DNA of 64,000 nucleotides from Pratylenchus scribneri. Taxonomy: Eukaryota > Nematoda > Chromadorea > Rhabditida > Pratylenchidae. Both the position numbers and the translations under genes were made by a program. The DNA lies in contig JAQSEB010000002.1 in NCBI GenBank assembly GCA_030063045.1, positions 992,001 through 1,056,000 of the forward strand. Direction: 5' to 3'. Position 1 is the first letter of the stretch. Each line of letters starts with the position of its first letter. This document shows positions 1-15,000 of the stretch, in pieces. The notes beneath the pieces were generated by a model. The model saw nothing but the letters and a program-made list of their open reading frames with translations. It was not told the origin of the DNA and made no database searches.

Positions 1-3000
1 CAAAAATACAGGTAAAAATCAAAATTTTCAAAAATCAATTTTTCAAAATCGGCCCGAGTTTTCGGTCTGAAATTTTTTTGACAAAATATTATTAGTTATA
101 TCTAAAAAATAAAAAAAATCTAGGCCTAGAACTCTATACGTTTTTTAGTTATGAATTTTTAAAAATTTTCAAAAATACAGGTAAAAATCAAAATTTTCAA
201 AAATCAATTTTTCAAAATCGGCCCGAGTTTTCGGTCTGAAATTTTTTTGATAAAATATTATTAGTTATATCTAAAAAATAAAAAAAAATCTAGGCCTAGA
301 ACTCTATACGTTTTTTAGTTATGAATTTTTAAAAATTTTCAAAAATACATGTAAAAATCAAAATTTTCAAAAATCAATTTTTCAAAATCGGCCCGAGTTT
401 TCGGTCTGAAATTTTTTTAATAAAATATTATTAGTTATATCTAAAAAATAAAAAAAATCTAGGCCTAGAACTCTATACGTTTTTTAGTTATGAATTTTTA
501 AAAATTTTCAAAAATACAGGTAAAAATCAAAATTTTCAAAAATCAATTTTTCAAAATCGGCCCGAGTTTTCGGTCTGAAATTTTTTTAATAAAATATTAT
601 TAGTTATATCTAAAAAATAAAAAAAAATCTAGGCCTAGAACTCTATACGTTTTTTAGTTATGAATTTTTAAAAATTTTCAAAAATACATGTAAAAATCAA
701 AATTTTCAAAAATCAATTTTTCAAAATCGGCCCGAGTTTTCGGTCTGAAATTTTTTTGATAAAATATTATTAGTTATATCAAAAAAATAAAAAAAATCTA
801 GGCCTAGAACTCTATACGTTTTTTAGTTATGAATTTTAAAAAATTTTCAAAAATACAGGTAAAAATCAAAATTTTCAAAAATCAATTTTTCAAAATCGGC
901 CCGAGTTTTCGGTCTGAAATTTTTTTGATAAAATATTATTAGTTATATCAAAAAAATAAAAAAAATCTAGGCCTAGAACTCTATACGTTTTTTAGTTATG
1001 AATTTTTAAAAATTTTCAAAAATACAGGTAAAAATCAAAATTTTCAAAAATCAATTTTTCAAAATCGGCCCGAGTTTTCGGTCTGAAATTTTTTTGATAA
1101 AATATTATTAGTTATATCTAAAAAATAAAAAAAAATCTAGGCCTAGAACTCTATACGTTTTTTAGTTATGAATTTTTAAAAATTTTCAAAAATACATGTA
1201 AAAATCAAAATTTTCAAAAATCAATTTTTCAAAATCGGCCCGAGTTTTCGGTCTGAAATTTTTTTGATAAAATATTATTAGTTATATCAAAAAAATAAAA
1301 AAAATCTAGGCCTAGAACTCTATACGTTTTTTAGTTATGAATTTTTAAAAATTTTCAAAAATACAGGTAAAAATCAAAATTTTCAAAAATCAATTTTTCA
1401 AAATCGGCCCGAGTTTTCGGTCTGAAATTTTTTTGATAAAATATTATTAGTTATATCTAAAAAATAAAAAAAATCTAGGCCTAGAACTCTATACGTTTTT
1501 TAGTTATGAATTTTTAAAAATTTTCAAAAATACAGGTAAAAATCAAAATTTTCAAAAATCAATTTTTCAAAATCGGCCCGAGTTTTCGGTCTGAAATTTT
1601 TTTGATAAAATATTATTAGTTATATCAAAAAAATAAAAAAAATCTAGGCCTAGAACTCTATACGTTTTTTAGTTATGAATTTTTAAAAATTTTCAAAAAT
1701 ACAGGTAAAAATCAAAATTTTCAAAAATCAATTTTTCAAAATCGGCCCGAGTTTTCGGTCTGAAATTTTTTTGATAAAATATTATTAGTTATATCTAAAA
1801 AATAAAAAAAATCTAGGCCTAGAACTCTATACGTTTTTTAGTTATGAATTTTTAAAAATTTTCAAAAATACATGTAAAAATCAAAATTTTCAAAAATCAA
1901 TTTTTCAAAATCGGCCCGAGTTTTCGGTCTGAAATTTTTTTAATAAAATATTATTAGTTATATCAAAAAAATAAAAAAAATCTAGGCCTAGAACTCTATA
2001 CGTTTTTTAGTTATGAATTTTTAAAAATTTTCAAAAATACAGGTAAAAATCAAAATTTTCAAAAATCAATTTTTCAAAATCGGCCCGAGTTTTCGGTCTG
2101 AAATTTTTTTGACAAAATATTATTAGTTATATCTAAAAAATAAAAAAAATCTAGGCCTAGAACTCTATACGTTTTTTAGTTATGAATTTTTAAAAATTTT
2201 CAAAAATACAGGTAAAAATCAAAATTTTCAAAAATCAATTTTTCAAAATCGGCCCGAGTTTTCGGTCTGAAATTTTTTTGATAAAATATTATTAGTTATA
2301 TCTAAAAAATAAAAAAAAATCTAGGCCTAGAACTCTATACGTTTTTTAGTTATGAATTTTTAAAAATTTTCAAAAATACATGTAAAAATCAAAATTTTCA
2401 AAAATCAATTTTTCAAAATCGGCCCGAGTTTTCGGTCTGAAATTTTTTTAATAAAATATTATTAGTTATATCTAAAAAATAAAAAAAATCTAGGCCTAGA
2501 ACTCTATACGTTTTTTAGTTATGAATTTTTAAAAATTTTCAAAAATACAGGTAAAAATCAAAATTTTCAAAAATCAATTTTTCAAAATCGGCCCGAGTTT
2601 TCGGTCTGAAATTTTTTTGATAAAATATTATTAGTTATATCTAAAAAATAAAAAAAAATCTAGGCCTAGAACTCTATACGTTTTTTAGTTATGAATTTTT
2701 AAAAATTTTCAAAAATACATGTAAAAATCAAAATTTTCAAAAATCAATTTTTCAAAATCGGCCCGAGTTTTCGGTCTGAAATTTTTTTGATAAAATATTA
2801 TTAGTTATATCAAAAAAATAAAAAAAATCTAGGCCTAGAACTCTATACGTTTTTTAGTTATGAATTTTTAAAAATTTTCAAAAATACAGGTAAAAATCAA
2901 AATTTTCAAAAATCAATTTTTCAAAATCGGCCCGAGTTTTCGGTCTGAAATTTTTTTGATAAAATATTATTAGTTATATCTAAAAAATAAAAAAAATCTA

Positions 3001-6000
3001 GGCCTAGAACTCTATACGTTTTTTAGTTATGAATTTTTAAAAATTTTCAAAAATACATGTAAAAATCAAAATTTTCAAAAATCAATTTTTCAAAATCGGC
3101 CCGAGTTTTCGGTCTGAAATTTTTTTAATAAAATATTATTAGTTATATCAAAAAAATAAAAAAATCTAGGCCTAGAACTCTATACGTTTTTTAGTTATGA
3201 ATTTTTAAAAATTTTCAAAAATACAGGTAAAAATCAAAATTTTCAAAAATCAATTTTTCAAAATCGGCCCGAGTTTTCGGTCTGAAATTTTTTTGACAAA
3301 ATATTATTAGTTATATCTAAAAAATAAAAAAAATCTAGGCCTAGAACTCTATACGTTTTTTAGTTATGAATTTTTAAAAATTTTCAAAAATACAGGTAAA
3401 AATCAAAATTTTCAAAAATCAATTTTTCAAAATCGGCCCGAGTTTTCGGTCTGAAATTTTTTTGATAAAATATTATTAGTTATATCTAAAAAATAAAAAA
3501 AAATCTAGGCCTAGAACTCTATACGTTTTTTAGTTATGAATTTTTAAAAATTTTCAAAAATACATGTAAAAATCAAAATTTTCAAAAATCAATTTTTCAA
3601 AATCGGCCCGAGTTTTCGGTCTGAAATTTTTTTAATAAAATATTATTAGTTATATCTAAAAAATAAAAAAAATCTAGGCCTAGAACTCTATACGTTTTTT
3701 AGTTATGAATTTTTAAAAATTTTCAAAAATACAGGTAAAAATCAAAATTTTCAAAAATCAATTTTTCAAAATCGGCCCGAGTTTTCGGTCTGAAATTTTT
3801 TTAATAAAATATTATTAGTTATATCTAAAAAATAAAAAAAATCTAGGCCTAGAACTCTATACGTTTTTTAGTTATGAATTTTTAAAAATTTTCAAAAATA
3901 CAGGTAAAAATCAAAATTTTCAAAAATCAATTTTTCAAAATCGGCCCGAGTTTTCGGTCTGAAATTTTTTTGATAAAATATTATTAGTTATATCTAAAAA
4001 ATAAAAAAAAATCTAGGCCTAGAACTCTATACGTTTTTTAGTTATGAATTTTTAAAAATTTTCAAAAATACATGTAAAAATCAAAATTTTCAAAAATCAA
4101 TTTTTCAAAATCGGCCCGAGTTTTCGGTCTGAAATTTTTTTTAATAAAATATTATTAGTTATATCAAAAAAATAAAAAAAATCTAGGCCTAGAACTCTAT
4201 ACGTTTTTTAGTTATGAATTTTTAAAAATTTTCAAAAATACAGGTAAAAATCAAAATTTTCAAAAATCAATTTTTCAAAATCGGCCCGAGTTTTCGGTCT
4301 GAAATTTTTTTAATAAAATATTATTAGTTATATCAAAAAAATAAAAAAAATCTAGGCCTAGAACTCTATACGTTTTTTAGTTATGAATTTTTAAAAATTT
4401 TCAAAAATACAGGTAAAAATCAAAATTTTGAAAAATCAATTTTTCAAAATCGGCCCGAGTTTTCGGTCTGAAATTTTTTTGATAAAATATTATTAGTTAT
4501 ATCTAAAAAATAAAAAAAAATCTAGGCCTAGAACTCTATACGTTTTTTAGTTATGAATTTTTAAAAATTTTCAAAAATACAGGTAAAAATCAAAATTTTC
4601 AAAAATCAATTTTTCAAAATCGGCCCGAGTTTTCGGTCTGAAATTTTTTTAATAAAATATTATTAGTTATATCAAAAAAATAAAAAAAATCTAGGCCTAG
4701 AACTCTATACGTTTTTTAGTTATGAATTTTTAAAAATTTTCAAAAATACAGGTAAAAATCAAAATTTTCAAAAATCAATTTTTCAAAATCGGCCCGAGTT
4801 TTCGGTCTGAAATTTTTTTGATAAAATATTATTAGTTATATCTAAAAAATAAAAAAAAATCTAGGCCTAGAACTCTATACGTTTTTTAGTTATGAATTTT
4901 TAAAAATTTTCAAAAATACATGTAAAAATCAAAATTTTCAAAAATCAATTTTTCAAAATCGGCCCGAGTTTTCGGTCTGAAATTTTTTTAATAAAATATT
5001 ATTAGTTATATCTAAAAAATAAAAAAAATCTAGGCCTAGAACTCTATACGTTTTTTAGTTATGAATTTTTAAAAATTTTCAAAAATACAGGTAAAAATCA
5101 AAATTTTCAAAAATCAATTTTTCAAAATCGGCCCGAGTTTTCGGTCTGAAATTTTTTTAATAAAATATTATTAGTTATATCTAAAAAATAAAAAAAATCT
5201 AGGCCTAGAACTCTATACGTTTTTTAGTTATGAATTTTTAAAAATTTTCAAAAATACAGGTAAAAATCAAAATTTTCAAAAATCAATTTTTCAAAATCGG
5301 CCCGAGTTTTCGGTCTGAAATTTTTTTGATAAAATATTATTAGTTATATCTAAAAAATAAAAAAAAATCTAGGCCTAGAACTCTATACGTTTTTTAGTTA
5401 TGAATTTTTAAAAATTTTCAAAAATACATGTAAAAATCAAAATTTACAAAAATCAATTTTTCAAAATCGGCCCGAGTTTTCGGTCTGAAATTTTTTTGAT
5501 AAAATATTATTAGTTATATCTAAAAAATAAAAAAAAATCTAGGCCTAGAACTCTATACGTTTTTTAGTTATGAATTTTTAAAAATTTTCAAAAATACATG
5601 TAAAAATCAAAATTTTCAAAAATCAATTTTTCAAAATCGGCCCGAGTTTTCGGTCTGAAATTTTTTTAATAAAATATTATTAGTTATATCTAAAAAATAA
5701 AAAAAATCTAGGCCTAGAACTCTATACGTTTTTTAGTTATGAATTTTTAAAAATTTTCAAAAATACAGGTAAAAATCAAAATTTTGAAAAATCAATTTTT
5801 CAAAATCGGCCCGAGTTTTCGGTCTGAAATTTTTTTGATAAAATATTATTAGTTATATCTAAAAAATAAAAAAAAATCTAGGCCTAGAACTCTATACGTT
5901 TTTTAGTTATGAATTTTTAAAAATTTTCAAAAATACAGGTAAAAATCAAAATTTTCAAAAATCAATTTTTCAAAATCGGCCCGAGTTTTCGGTCTGAAAT

Positions 6001-9000
6001 TTTTTTAATAAAATATTATTAGTTATATCAAAAAAATAAAAAAAATCTAGGCCTAGAACTCTATACGTTTTTTAGTTATGAATTTTTAAAAATTTTCAAA
6101 AATACAGGTAAAAATCAAAATTTTCAAAAATCAATTTTTCAAAATCGGCCCGAGTTTTCGGTCTGAAATTTTTTTGATAAAATATTATTAGTTATATCTA
6201 AAAAATAAAAAAAAATCTAGGCCTAGAACTCTATACGTTTTTTAGTTATGAATTTTTAAAAATTTTCAAAAATACATGTAAAAATCAAAATTTTCAAAAA
6301 TCAATTTTTCAAAATCGGCCCGAGTTTTCGGTCTGAAATTTTTTTAATAAAATATTATTAGTTATATCTAAAAAATAAAAAAAATCTAGGCCTAGAACTC
6401 TATACGTTTTTTAGTTATGAATTTTTAAAAATTTTCAAAAATACAGGTAAAAATCAAAATTTTCAAAAATCAATTTTTCAAAATCGGCCCGAGTTTTCGG
6501 TCTGAAATTTTTTTAATAAAATATTATTAGTTATATCTAAAAAATAAAAAAAATCTAGGCCTAGAACTCTATACGTTTTTTAGTTATGAATTTTTAAAAA
6601 TTTTCAAAAATACAGGTAAAAATCAAAATTTTCAAAAATCAATTTTTCAAAATCGGCCCGAGTTTTCGGTCTGAAATTTTTTTGATAAAATATTATTAGT
6701 TATATCTAAAAAATAAAAAAAAATCTAGGCCTAGAACTCTATACGTTTTTTAGTTATGAATTTTTAAAAATTTTCAAAAATACATGTAAAAATCAAAATT
6801 TTCAAAAATCAATTTTTCAAAATCGGCCCGAGTTTTCGGTCTGAAATTTTTTTTAATAAAATATTATTAGTTATATCAAAAAAATAAAAAAAATCTAGGC
6901 CTAGAACTCTATACGTTTTTTAGTTATGAATTTTTAAAAATTTTCAAAAATACAGGTAAAAATCAAAATTTTCAAAAATCAATTTTTCAAAATCGGCCCG
7001 AGTTTTCGGTCTGAAATTTTTTTAATAAAATATTATTAGTTATATCAAAAAAATAAAAAAAATCTAGGCCTAGAACTCTATACGTTTTTTAGTTATGAAT
7101 TTTTAAAAATTTTCAAAAATACAGGTAAAAATCAAAATTTTCAAAAATCAATTTTTCAAAATCGGCCCGAGTTTTCGGTCTGAAATTTTTTTGATAAAAT
7201 ATTATTAGTTATATCTAAAAAATAAAAAAAATCTAGGCCTAGAACTCTATACGTTTTTTAGTTATGAATTTTTAAAAATTTTCAAAAATACATGTAAAAA
7301 TCAAAATTTTCAAAAATCAATTTTTCAAAATCGGCCCGAGTTTTCGGTCTGAAATTTTTTTAATAAAATATTATTAGTTATATCTAAAAAATAAAAAAAA
7401 TCTAGGCCTAGAACTCTATACGTTTTTTAGTTATGAATTTTTAAAAATTTTCAAAAATACAGGTAAAAATCAAAATTTTCAAAAATCAATTTTTCAAAAT
7501 CGGCCCGAGTTTTCGGTCTGAAATTTTTTTAATAAAATATTATTAGTTATATCTAAAAAATAAAAAAAATCTAGGCCTAGAACTCTATACGTTTTTTAGT
7601 TATGAATTTTTAAAAATTTTCAAAAATACATGTAAAAATCAAAATTTTCAAAAATCAATTTTTCAAAATCGGCCCGAGTTTTCGGTCTGAAATTTTTTTG
7701 ATAAAATATTATTAGTTATATCTAAAAAATAAAAAAAAATCTAGGCCTAGAACTCTATACGTTTTTTAGTTATGAATTTTTAAAAATTTTCAAAAATACA
7801 TGTAAAAATCAAAATTTTCAAAAATCAATTTTTCAAAATCGGCCCGAGTTTTCGGTCTGAAATTTTTTTAATAAAATATTATTAGTTATATCTAAAAAAT
7901 AAAAAAAATCTAGGCCTAGAACTCTATACGTTTTTTAGTTATGAATTTTTAAAAATTTTCAAAAATACAGGTAAAAATCAAAATTTTCAAAAATCAATTT
8001 TTCAAAATCGGCCCGAGTTTTCGGTCTGAAATTTTTTTAATAAAATATTATTAGTTATATCAAAAAAATAAAAAAAATCTAGGCCTAGAACTCTATACGT
8101 TTTTTAGTTATGAATTTTTAAAAATTTTCAAAAATACAGGTAAAAATCAAAATTTTCAAAAATCAATTTTTCAAAATCGGCCCGAGTTTTCGGTCTGAAA
8201 TTTTTTTAATAAAATATTATTAGTTATATCTAAAAAATAAAAAAAATCTAGGCCTAGAACTCTATACGTTTTTTAGTTATGAATTTTTAAAAATTTTCAA
8301 AAATACAGGTAAAAATCAAAATTTTCAAAAATCAATTTTTCAAAATCGGCCCGAGTTTTCGGTCTGAAATTTTTTTAATAAAATATTATTAGTTATATCT
8401 AAAAAATAAAAAAAATCTAGGCCTAGAACTCTATACGTTTTTTAGTTATGAATTTTTAAAAATTTTCAAAAATACAGGTAAAAATCAAAATTTTCAAAAA
8501 TCAATTTTTCAAAATCGGCCCGAGTTTTCGGTCTGAAATTTTTTTGATAAAATATTATTAGTTATATCTAAAAAATAAAAAAAAATCTAGGCCTAGAACT
8601 CTATACGTTTTTTAGTTATGAATTTTTAAAAATTTTCAAAAATACATGTAAAAATCAAAATTTTCAAAAATCAATTTTTCAAAATCGGCCCGAGTTTTCG
8701 GTCTGAAATTTTTTTTAATAAAATATTATTAGTTATATCAAAAAAATAAAAAAAATCTAGGCCTAGAACTCTATACGTTTTTTAGTTATGAATTTTTAAA
8801 AATTTTCAAAAATACATGTAAAAATCAAAATTTTCAAAAATCAATTTTTCAAAATCGGCCCGAGTTTTCGGTCTGAAATTTTTTTAATAAAATATTATTA
8901 GTTATATCAAAAAAATAAAAAAAATCTAGGCCTAGAACTCTATACGTTTTTTAGTTATGAATTTTTAAAAATTTTCAAAAATACAGGTAAAAATCAAAAT

Positions 9001-12000
9001 TTTCAAAAATCAATTTTTCAAAATCGGCCCGAGTTTTCGGTCTGAAATTTTTTTAATAAAATATTATTAGTTATATCAAAAAAATAAAAAAAATCTAGGC
9101 CTAGAACTCTATACGTTTTTTAGTTATGAATTTTTAAAAATTTTCAAAAATACAGGTAAAAATCAAAATTTTCAAAAAATCAATTTTTCAAAATCGGCCC
9201 GAGTTTTCGGTCTGAAATTTTTTTGACAAAATATTATTAGTTATATCTAAAAAATAAAAAAAATCTAGGCCTAGAACTCTATACGTTTTTTAGTTATGAA
9301 TTTTTAAAAATTTTCAAAAATACAGGTAAAAATCAAAATTTTCAAAAATCAATTTTTCAAAATCGGCCCGAGTTTTCGGTCTGAAATTTTTTTGATAAAA
9401 TATTATTAGTTATATCTAAAAAATAAAAAAAAATCTAGGCCTAGAACTCTATACGTTTTTTAGTTATGAATTTTTAAAAATTTTCAAAAATACATGTAAA
9501 AATCAAAATTTTCAAAAATCAATTTTTCAAAATCGGCCCGAGTTTTCGGTCTGAAATTTTTTTTAATAAAATATTATTAGTTATATCAAAAAAATAAAAA
9601 AAATCTAGGCCTAGAACTCTATACGTTTTTTAGTTATGAATTTTTAAAAATTTTCAAAAATACAGGTAAAAATCAAAATTTTCAAAAATCAATTTTTCAA
9701 AATCGGCCCGAGTTTTCGGTCTGAAATTTTTTTGATAAAATATTATTAGTTATATCTAAAAAATAAAAAAAAATCTAGGCCTAGAACTCTATACGTTTTT
9801 TAGTTATGAATTTTTAAAAATTTTCAAAAATACATGTAAAAATCAAAATTTTCAAAAATCAATTTTTCAAAATCGGCCCGAGTTTTCGGTCTGAAATTTT
9901 TTTAATAAAATATTATTAGTTATATCTAAAAAATAAAAAAAATCTAGGCCTAGAACTCTATACGTTTTTTAGTTATGAATTTTTAAAAATTTTCAAAAAT
10001 ACAGGTAAAAATCAAAATTTTCAAAAATCAATTTTTCAAAATCGGCCCGAGTTTTCGGTCTGAAATTTTTTTGATAAAATATTATTAGTTATATCTAAAA
10101 AATAAAAAAAAATCTAGGCCTAGAACTCTATACGTTTTTTAGTTATGAATTTTTAAAAATTTTCAAAAATACATGTAAAAATCAAAATTTTCAAAAATCA
10201 ATTTTTCAAAATCGGCCCGAGTTTTCGGTCTGAAATTTTTTTAATAAAATATTATTAGTTATATCTAAAAAATAAAAAAAATCTAGGCCTAGAACTCTAT
10301 ACGTTTTTTAGTTATGAATTTTTAAAAATTTTCAAAAATACATGTAAAAATCAAAATTTTCAAAAATAAATTTTTCAAAATCGGCCCGAGTTTTCGGTCT
10401 GAAATTTTTTTGATAAAATATTATTAGTTATATCTAAAAAATAAAAAAAATCTAGGCCTAGAACTCTATACGTTTTTTAGTTATGAATTTTTAAAAATTT
10501 TCAAAAATACATGTAAAAATCAAAATTTTCAAAAATCAATTTTTCAAAATCGGCCCGAGTTTTCGGTCTGAAATTTTTTTGATAAAATATTATTAGTTAT
10601 ATCTAAAAAATAAAAAAAATCTAGGCCTAGAACTCTATACGTTTTTTAGTTATGAATTTTTAAAAATTTTCAAAAATACAGGTAAAAATCAAAATTTTCA
10701 AAAATCAATTTTTCAAAATCGGCCCGAGTTTTCGGTCTGAAATTTTTTTGATAAAATATTATTAGTTATATCTAAAAAATAAAAAAAAATCTAGGCCTAG
10801 AACTCTATACGTTTTTTAGTTATGAATTTTTAAAAATTTTCAAAAATACATGTAAAAATCAAAATTTTCAAAAATCAATTTTTCAAAATCGGCCCGAGTT
10901 TTCGGTCTGAAATTTTTTTGATAAAATATTATTAGTTATATCTAAAAAATAAAAAAAAATCTAGGCCTAGAACTCTATACGTTTTTTAGTTATGAATTTT
11001 TAAAAATTTTCAAAAATACAGGTAAAAATCAAAATTTTCAAAAATCAATTTTTCAAAATCGGCCCGAGTTTTCGGTCTGAAATTTTTTTGATAAAATATT
11101 ATTAGTTATATCTAAAAAATAAAAAAAAATCTAGGCCTAGAACTCTATACGTTTTTTAGTTATGAATTTTTAAAAATTTTCAAAAATACATGTAAAAATC
11201 AAAATTTTCAAAAATCAATTTTTCAAAATCGGCCCGAGTTTTCGGTCTGAAATTTTTTTAATAAAATATTATTAGTTATATCTAAAAAATAAAAAAAATC
11301 TAGGCCTAGAACTCTATACGTTTTTTAGTTATGAATTTTTAAAAATTTTCAAAAATACAGGTAAAAATCAAAATTTTCAAAAATCAATTTTTCAAAATCG
11401 GCCCGAGTTTTCGGTCTGAAATTTTTTTGATAAAATATTATTAGTTATATCTAAAAAATAAAAAAAAATCTAGGCCTAGAACTCTATACGTTTTTTAGTT
11501 ATGAATTTTTAAAAATTTTCAAAAATACATGTAAAAATCAAAATTTTCAAAAATCAATTTTTCAAAATCGGCCCGAGTTTTCGGTCTGAAATTTTTTTAA
11601 TAAAATATTATTAGTTATATCTAAAAAATAAAAAAAATCTAGGCCTAGAACTCTATACGTTTTTTAGTTATGAATTTTTAAAAATTTTCAAAAATACATG
11701 TAAAAATCAAAATTTTCAAAAATAAATTTTTCAAAATCGGCCCGAGTTTTCGGTCTGAAATTTTTTTGATAAAATATTATTAGTTATATCTAAAAAATAA
11801 AAAAAATCTAGGCCTAGAACTCTATACGTTTTTTAGTTATGAATTTTTAAAAATTTTCAAAAATACATGTAAAAATCAAAATTTTCAAAAATCAATTTTT
11901 CAAAATCGGCCCGAGTTTTCGGTCTGAAATTTTTTTGATAAAATATTATTAGTTATATCTAAAAAATAAAAAAAATCTAGGCCTAGAACTCTATACGTTT

Positions 12001-15000
12001 TTTAGTTATGAATTTTTAAAAATTTTCAAAAATACAGGTAAAAATCAAAATTTTCAAAAATCAATTTTTCAAAATCGGCCCGAGTTTTCGGTCTGAAATT
12101 TTTTTGATAAAATATTATTAGTTATATCTAAAAAATAAAAAAAAATCTAGGCCTAGAACTCTATACGTTTTTTAGTTATGAATTTTTAAAAATTTTCAAA
12201 AATACATGTAAAAATCAAAATTTTCAAAAATAAATTTTTCAAAATCGGCCCGAGTTTTCGGTCTGAAATTTTTTTGATAAAATATTATTAGTTATATCTA
12301 AAAAATAAAAAAAATCTAGGCCTAGAACTCTATACGTTTTTTAGTTATGAATTTTTAAAAATTTTCAAAAATACATGTAAAAATCAAAATTTTCAAAAAT
12401 CAATTTTTCAAAATCGGCCCGAGTTTTCGGTCTGAAATTTTTTTGATAAAATATTATTAGTTATATCTAAAAAATAAAAAAAATCTAGGCCTAGAACTCT
12501 ATACGTTTTTTAGTTATGAATTTTTAAAAATTTTCAAAAATACAGGTAAAAATCAAAATTTTCAAAAATCAATTTTTCAAAATCGGCCCGAGTTTTCGGT
12601 CTGAAATTTTTTTGATAAAATATTATTAGTTATATCTAAAAAATAAAAAAAAATCTAGGCCTAGAACTCTATACGTTTTTTAGTTATGAATTTTTAAAAA
12701 TTTTCAAAAATACATGTAAAAATCAAAATTTTCAAAAATCAATTTTTCAAAATCGGCCCGAGTTTTCGGTCTGAAATTTTTTTAATAAAATATTATTAGT
12801 TATATCAAAAAAATAAAAAAAATCTAGGCCTAGAACTCTATACGTTTTTTAGTTATGAATTTTTAAAAATTTTCAAAAATACAGGTAAAAATCAAAATTT
12901 TCAAAAATCAATTTTTCAAAATCGGCCCGAGTTTTCGGTCTGAAATTTTTTTAATAAAATATTATTAGTTATATCAAAAAAATAAAAAAAATCTAGGCCT
13001 AGAACTCTATACGTTTTTTAGTTATGAATTTTTAAAAATTTTCAAAAATACATGTAAAAATCAAAATTTTCAAAAATCAATTTTTCAAAATCGGCCCGAG
13101 TTTTCGGTCTGAAATTTTTTTGATAAAATATTATTAGTTATATCTAAAAAATAAAAAAAATCTAGGCCTAGAACTCTATACGTTTTTTAGTTATGAATTT
13201 TTAAAAATTTTCAAAAATACAGGTAAAAATCAAAATTTTCAAAAATCAATTTTTCAAAATCGGCCCGAGTTTTCGGTCTGAAATTTTTTTGATAAAATAT
13301 TATTAGTTATATCTAAAAAATAAAAAAAAATCTAGGCCTAGAACTCTATACGTTTTTTAGTTATGAATTTTTAAAAATTTTCAAAAATACATGTAAAAAT
13401 CAAAATTTTCAAAAATCAATTTTTCAAAATCGGCCCGAGTTTTCGGTCTGAAATTTTTTTGATAAAATATTATTAGTTATATCTAAAAAATAAAAAAAAA
13501 TCTAGGCCTAGAACTCTATACGTTTTTTAGTTATGAATTTTTAAAAATTTTCAAAAATACATGTAAAAATCAAAATTTTCAAAAATCAATTTTTCAAAAT
13601 CGGCCCGAGTTTTCGGTCTGAAATTTTTTTAATAAAATATTATTAGTTATATCTAAAAAATAAAAAAAATCTAGGCCTAGAACTCTATACGTTTTTTAGT
13701 TATGAATTTTTAAAAATTTTCAAAAATACAGGTAAAAATCAAAATTTTGAAAAATCAATTTTTCAAAATCGGCCCGAGTTTTCGGTCTGAAATTTTTTTG
13801 ATAAAATATTATTAGTTATATCTAAAAAATAAAAAAAAATCTAGGCCTAGAACTCTATACGTTTTTTAGTTATGAATTTTTAAAAATTTTCAAAAATACA
13901 GGTAAAAATCAAAATTTTCAAAAATCAATTTTTCAAAATCGGCCCGAGTTTTCGGTCTGAAATTTTTTTAATAAAATATTATTAGTTATATCAAAAAAAT
14001 AAAAAAAATCTAGGCCTAGAACTCTATACGTTTTTTAGTTATGAATTTTTAAAAATTTTCAAAAATACAGGTAAAAATCAAAATTTTCAAAAATCAATTT
14101 TTCAAAATCGGCCCGAGTTTTCGGTCTGAAATTTTTTTGATAAAATATTATTAGTTATATCTAAAAAATAAAAAAAAATCTAGGCCTAGAACTCTATACG
14201 TTTTTTAGTTATGAATTTTTAAAAATTTTCAAAAATACATGTAAAAATCAAAATTTTCAAAAATCAATTTTTCAAAATCGGCCCGAGTTTTCGGTCTGAA
14301 ATTTTTTTGATAAAATATTATTAGTTATATCTAAAAAATAAAAAAAATCTAGGCCTAGAACTCTATACGTTTTTTAGTTATGAATTTTTAAAAATTTTCA
14401 AAAATACATGTAAAAATCAAAATTTTCAAAAATCAATTTTTCAAAATCGGCCCGAGTTTTCGGTCTGAAATTTTTTTAATAAAATATTATTAGTTATATC
14501 AAAAAAATAAAAAAAATCTAGGCCTAGAACTCTATACGTTTTTTAGTTATGAATTTTTAAAAATTTTCAAAAATACAGGTAAAAATCAAAATTTTCAAAA
14601 ATCAATTTTTCAAAATCGGCCCGAGTTTTCGGTCTGAAATTTTTTTAATAAAATATTATTAGTTATATCAAAAAAATAAAAAAAATCTAGGCCTAGAACT
14701 CTATACGTTTTTTAGTTATGAATTTTTAAAAATTTTCAAAAATACAGGTAAAAATCAAAATTTTCAAAAAATCAATTTTTCAAAATCGGCCCGAGTTTTC
14801 GGTCTGAAATTTTTTTGATAAAATATTATTAGTTATATCTAAAAAATAAAAAAAAATCTAGGCCTAGAACTCTATACGTTTTTTAGTTATGAATTTTTAA
14901 AAATTTTCAAAAATACATGTAAAAATCAAAATTTTCAAAAATCAATTTTTCAAAATCGGCCCGAGTTTTCGGTCTGAAATTTTTTTAATAAAATATTATT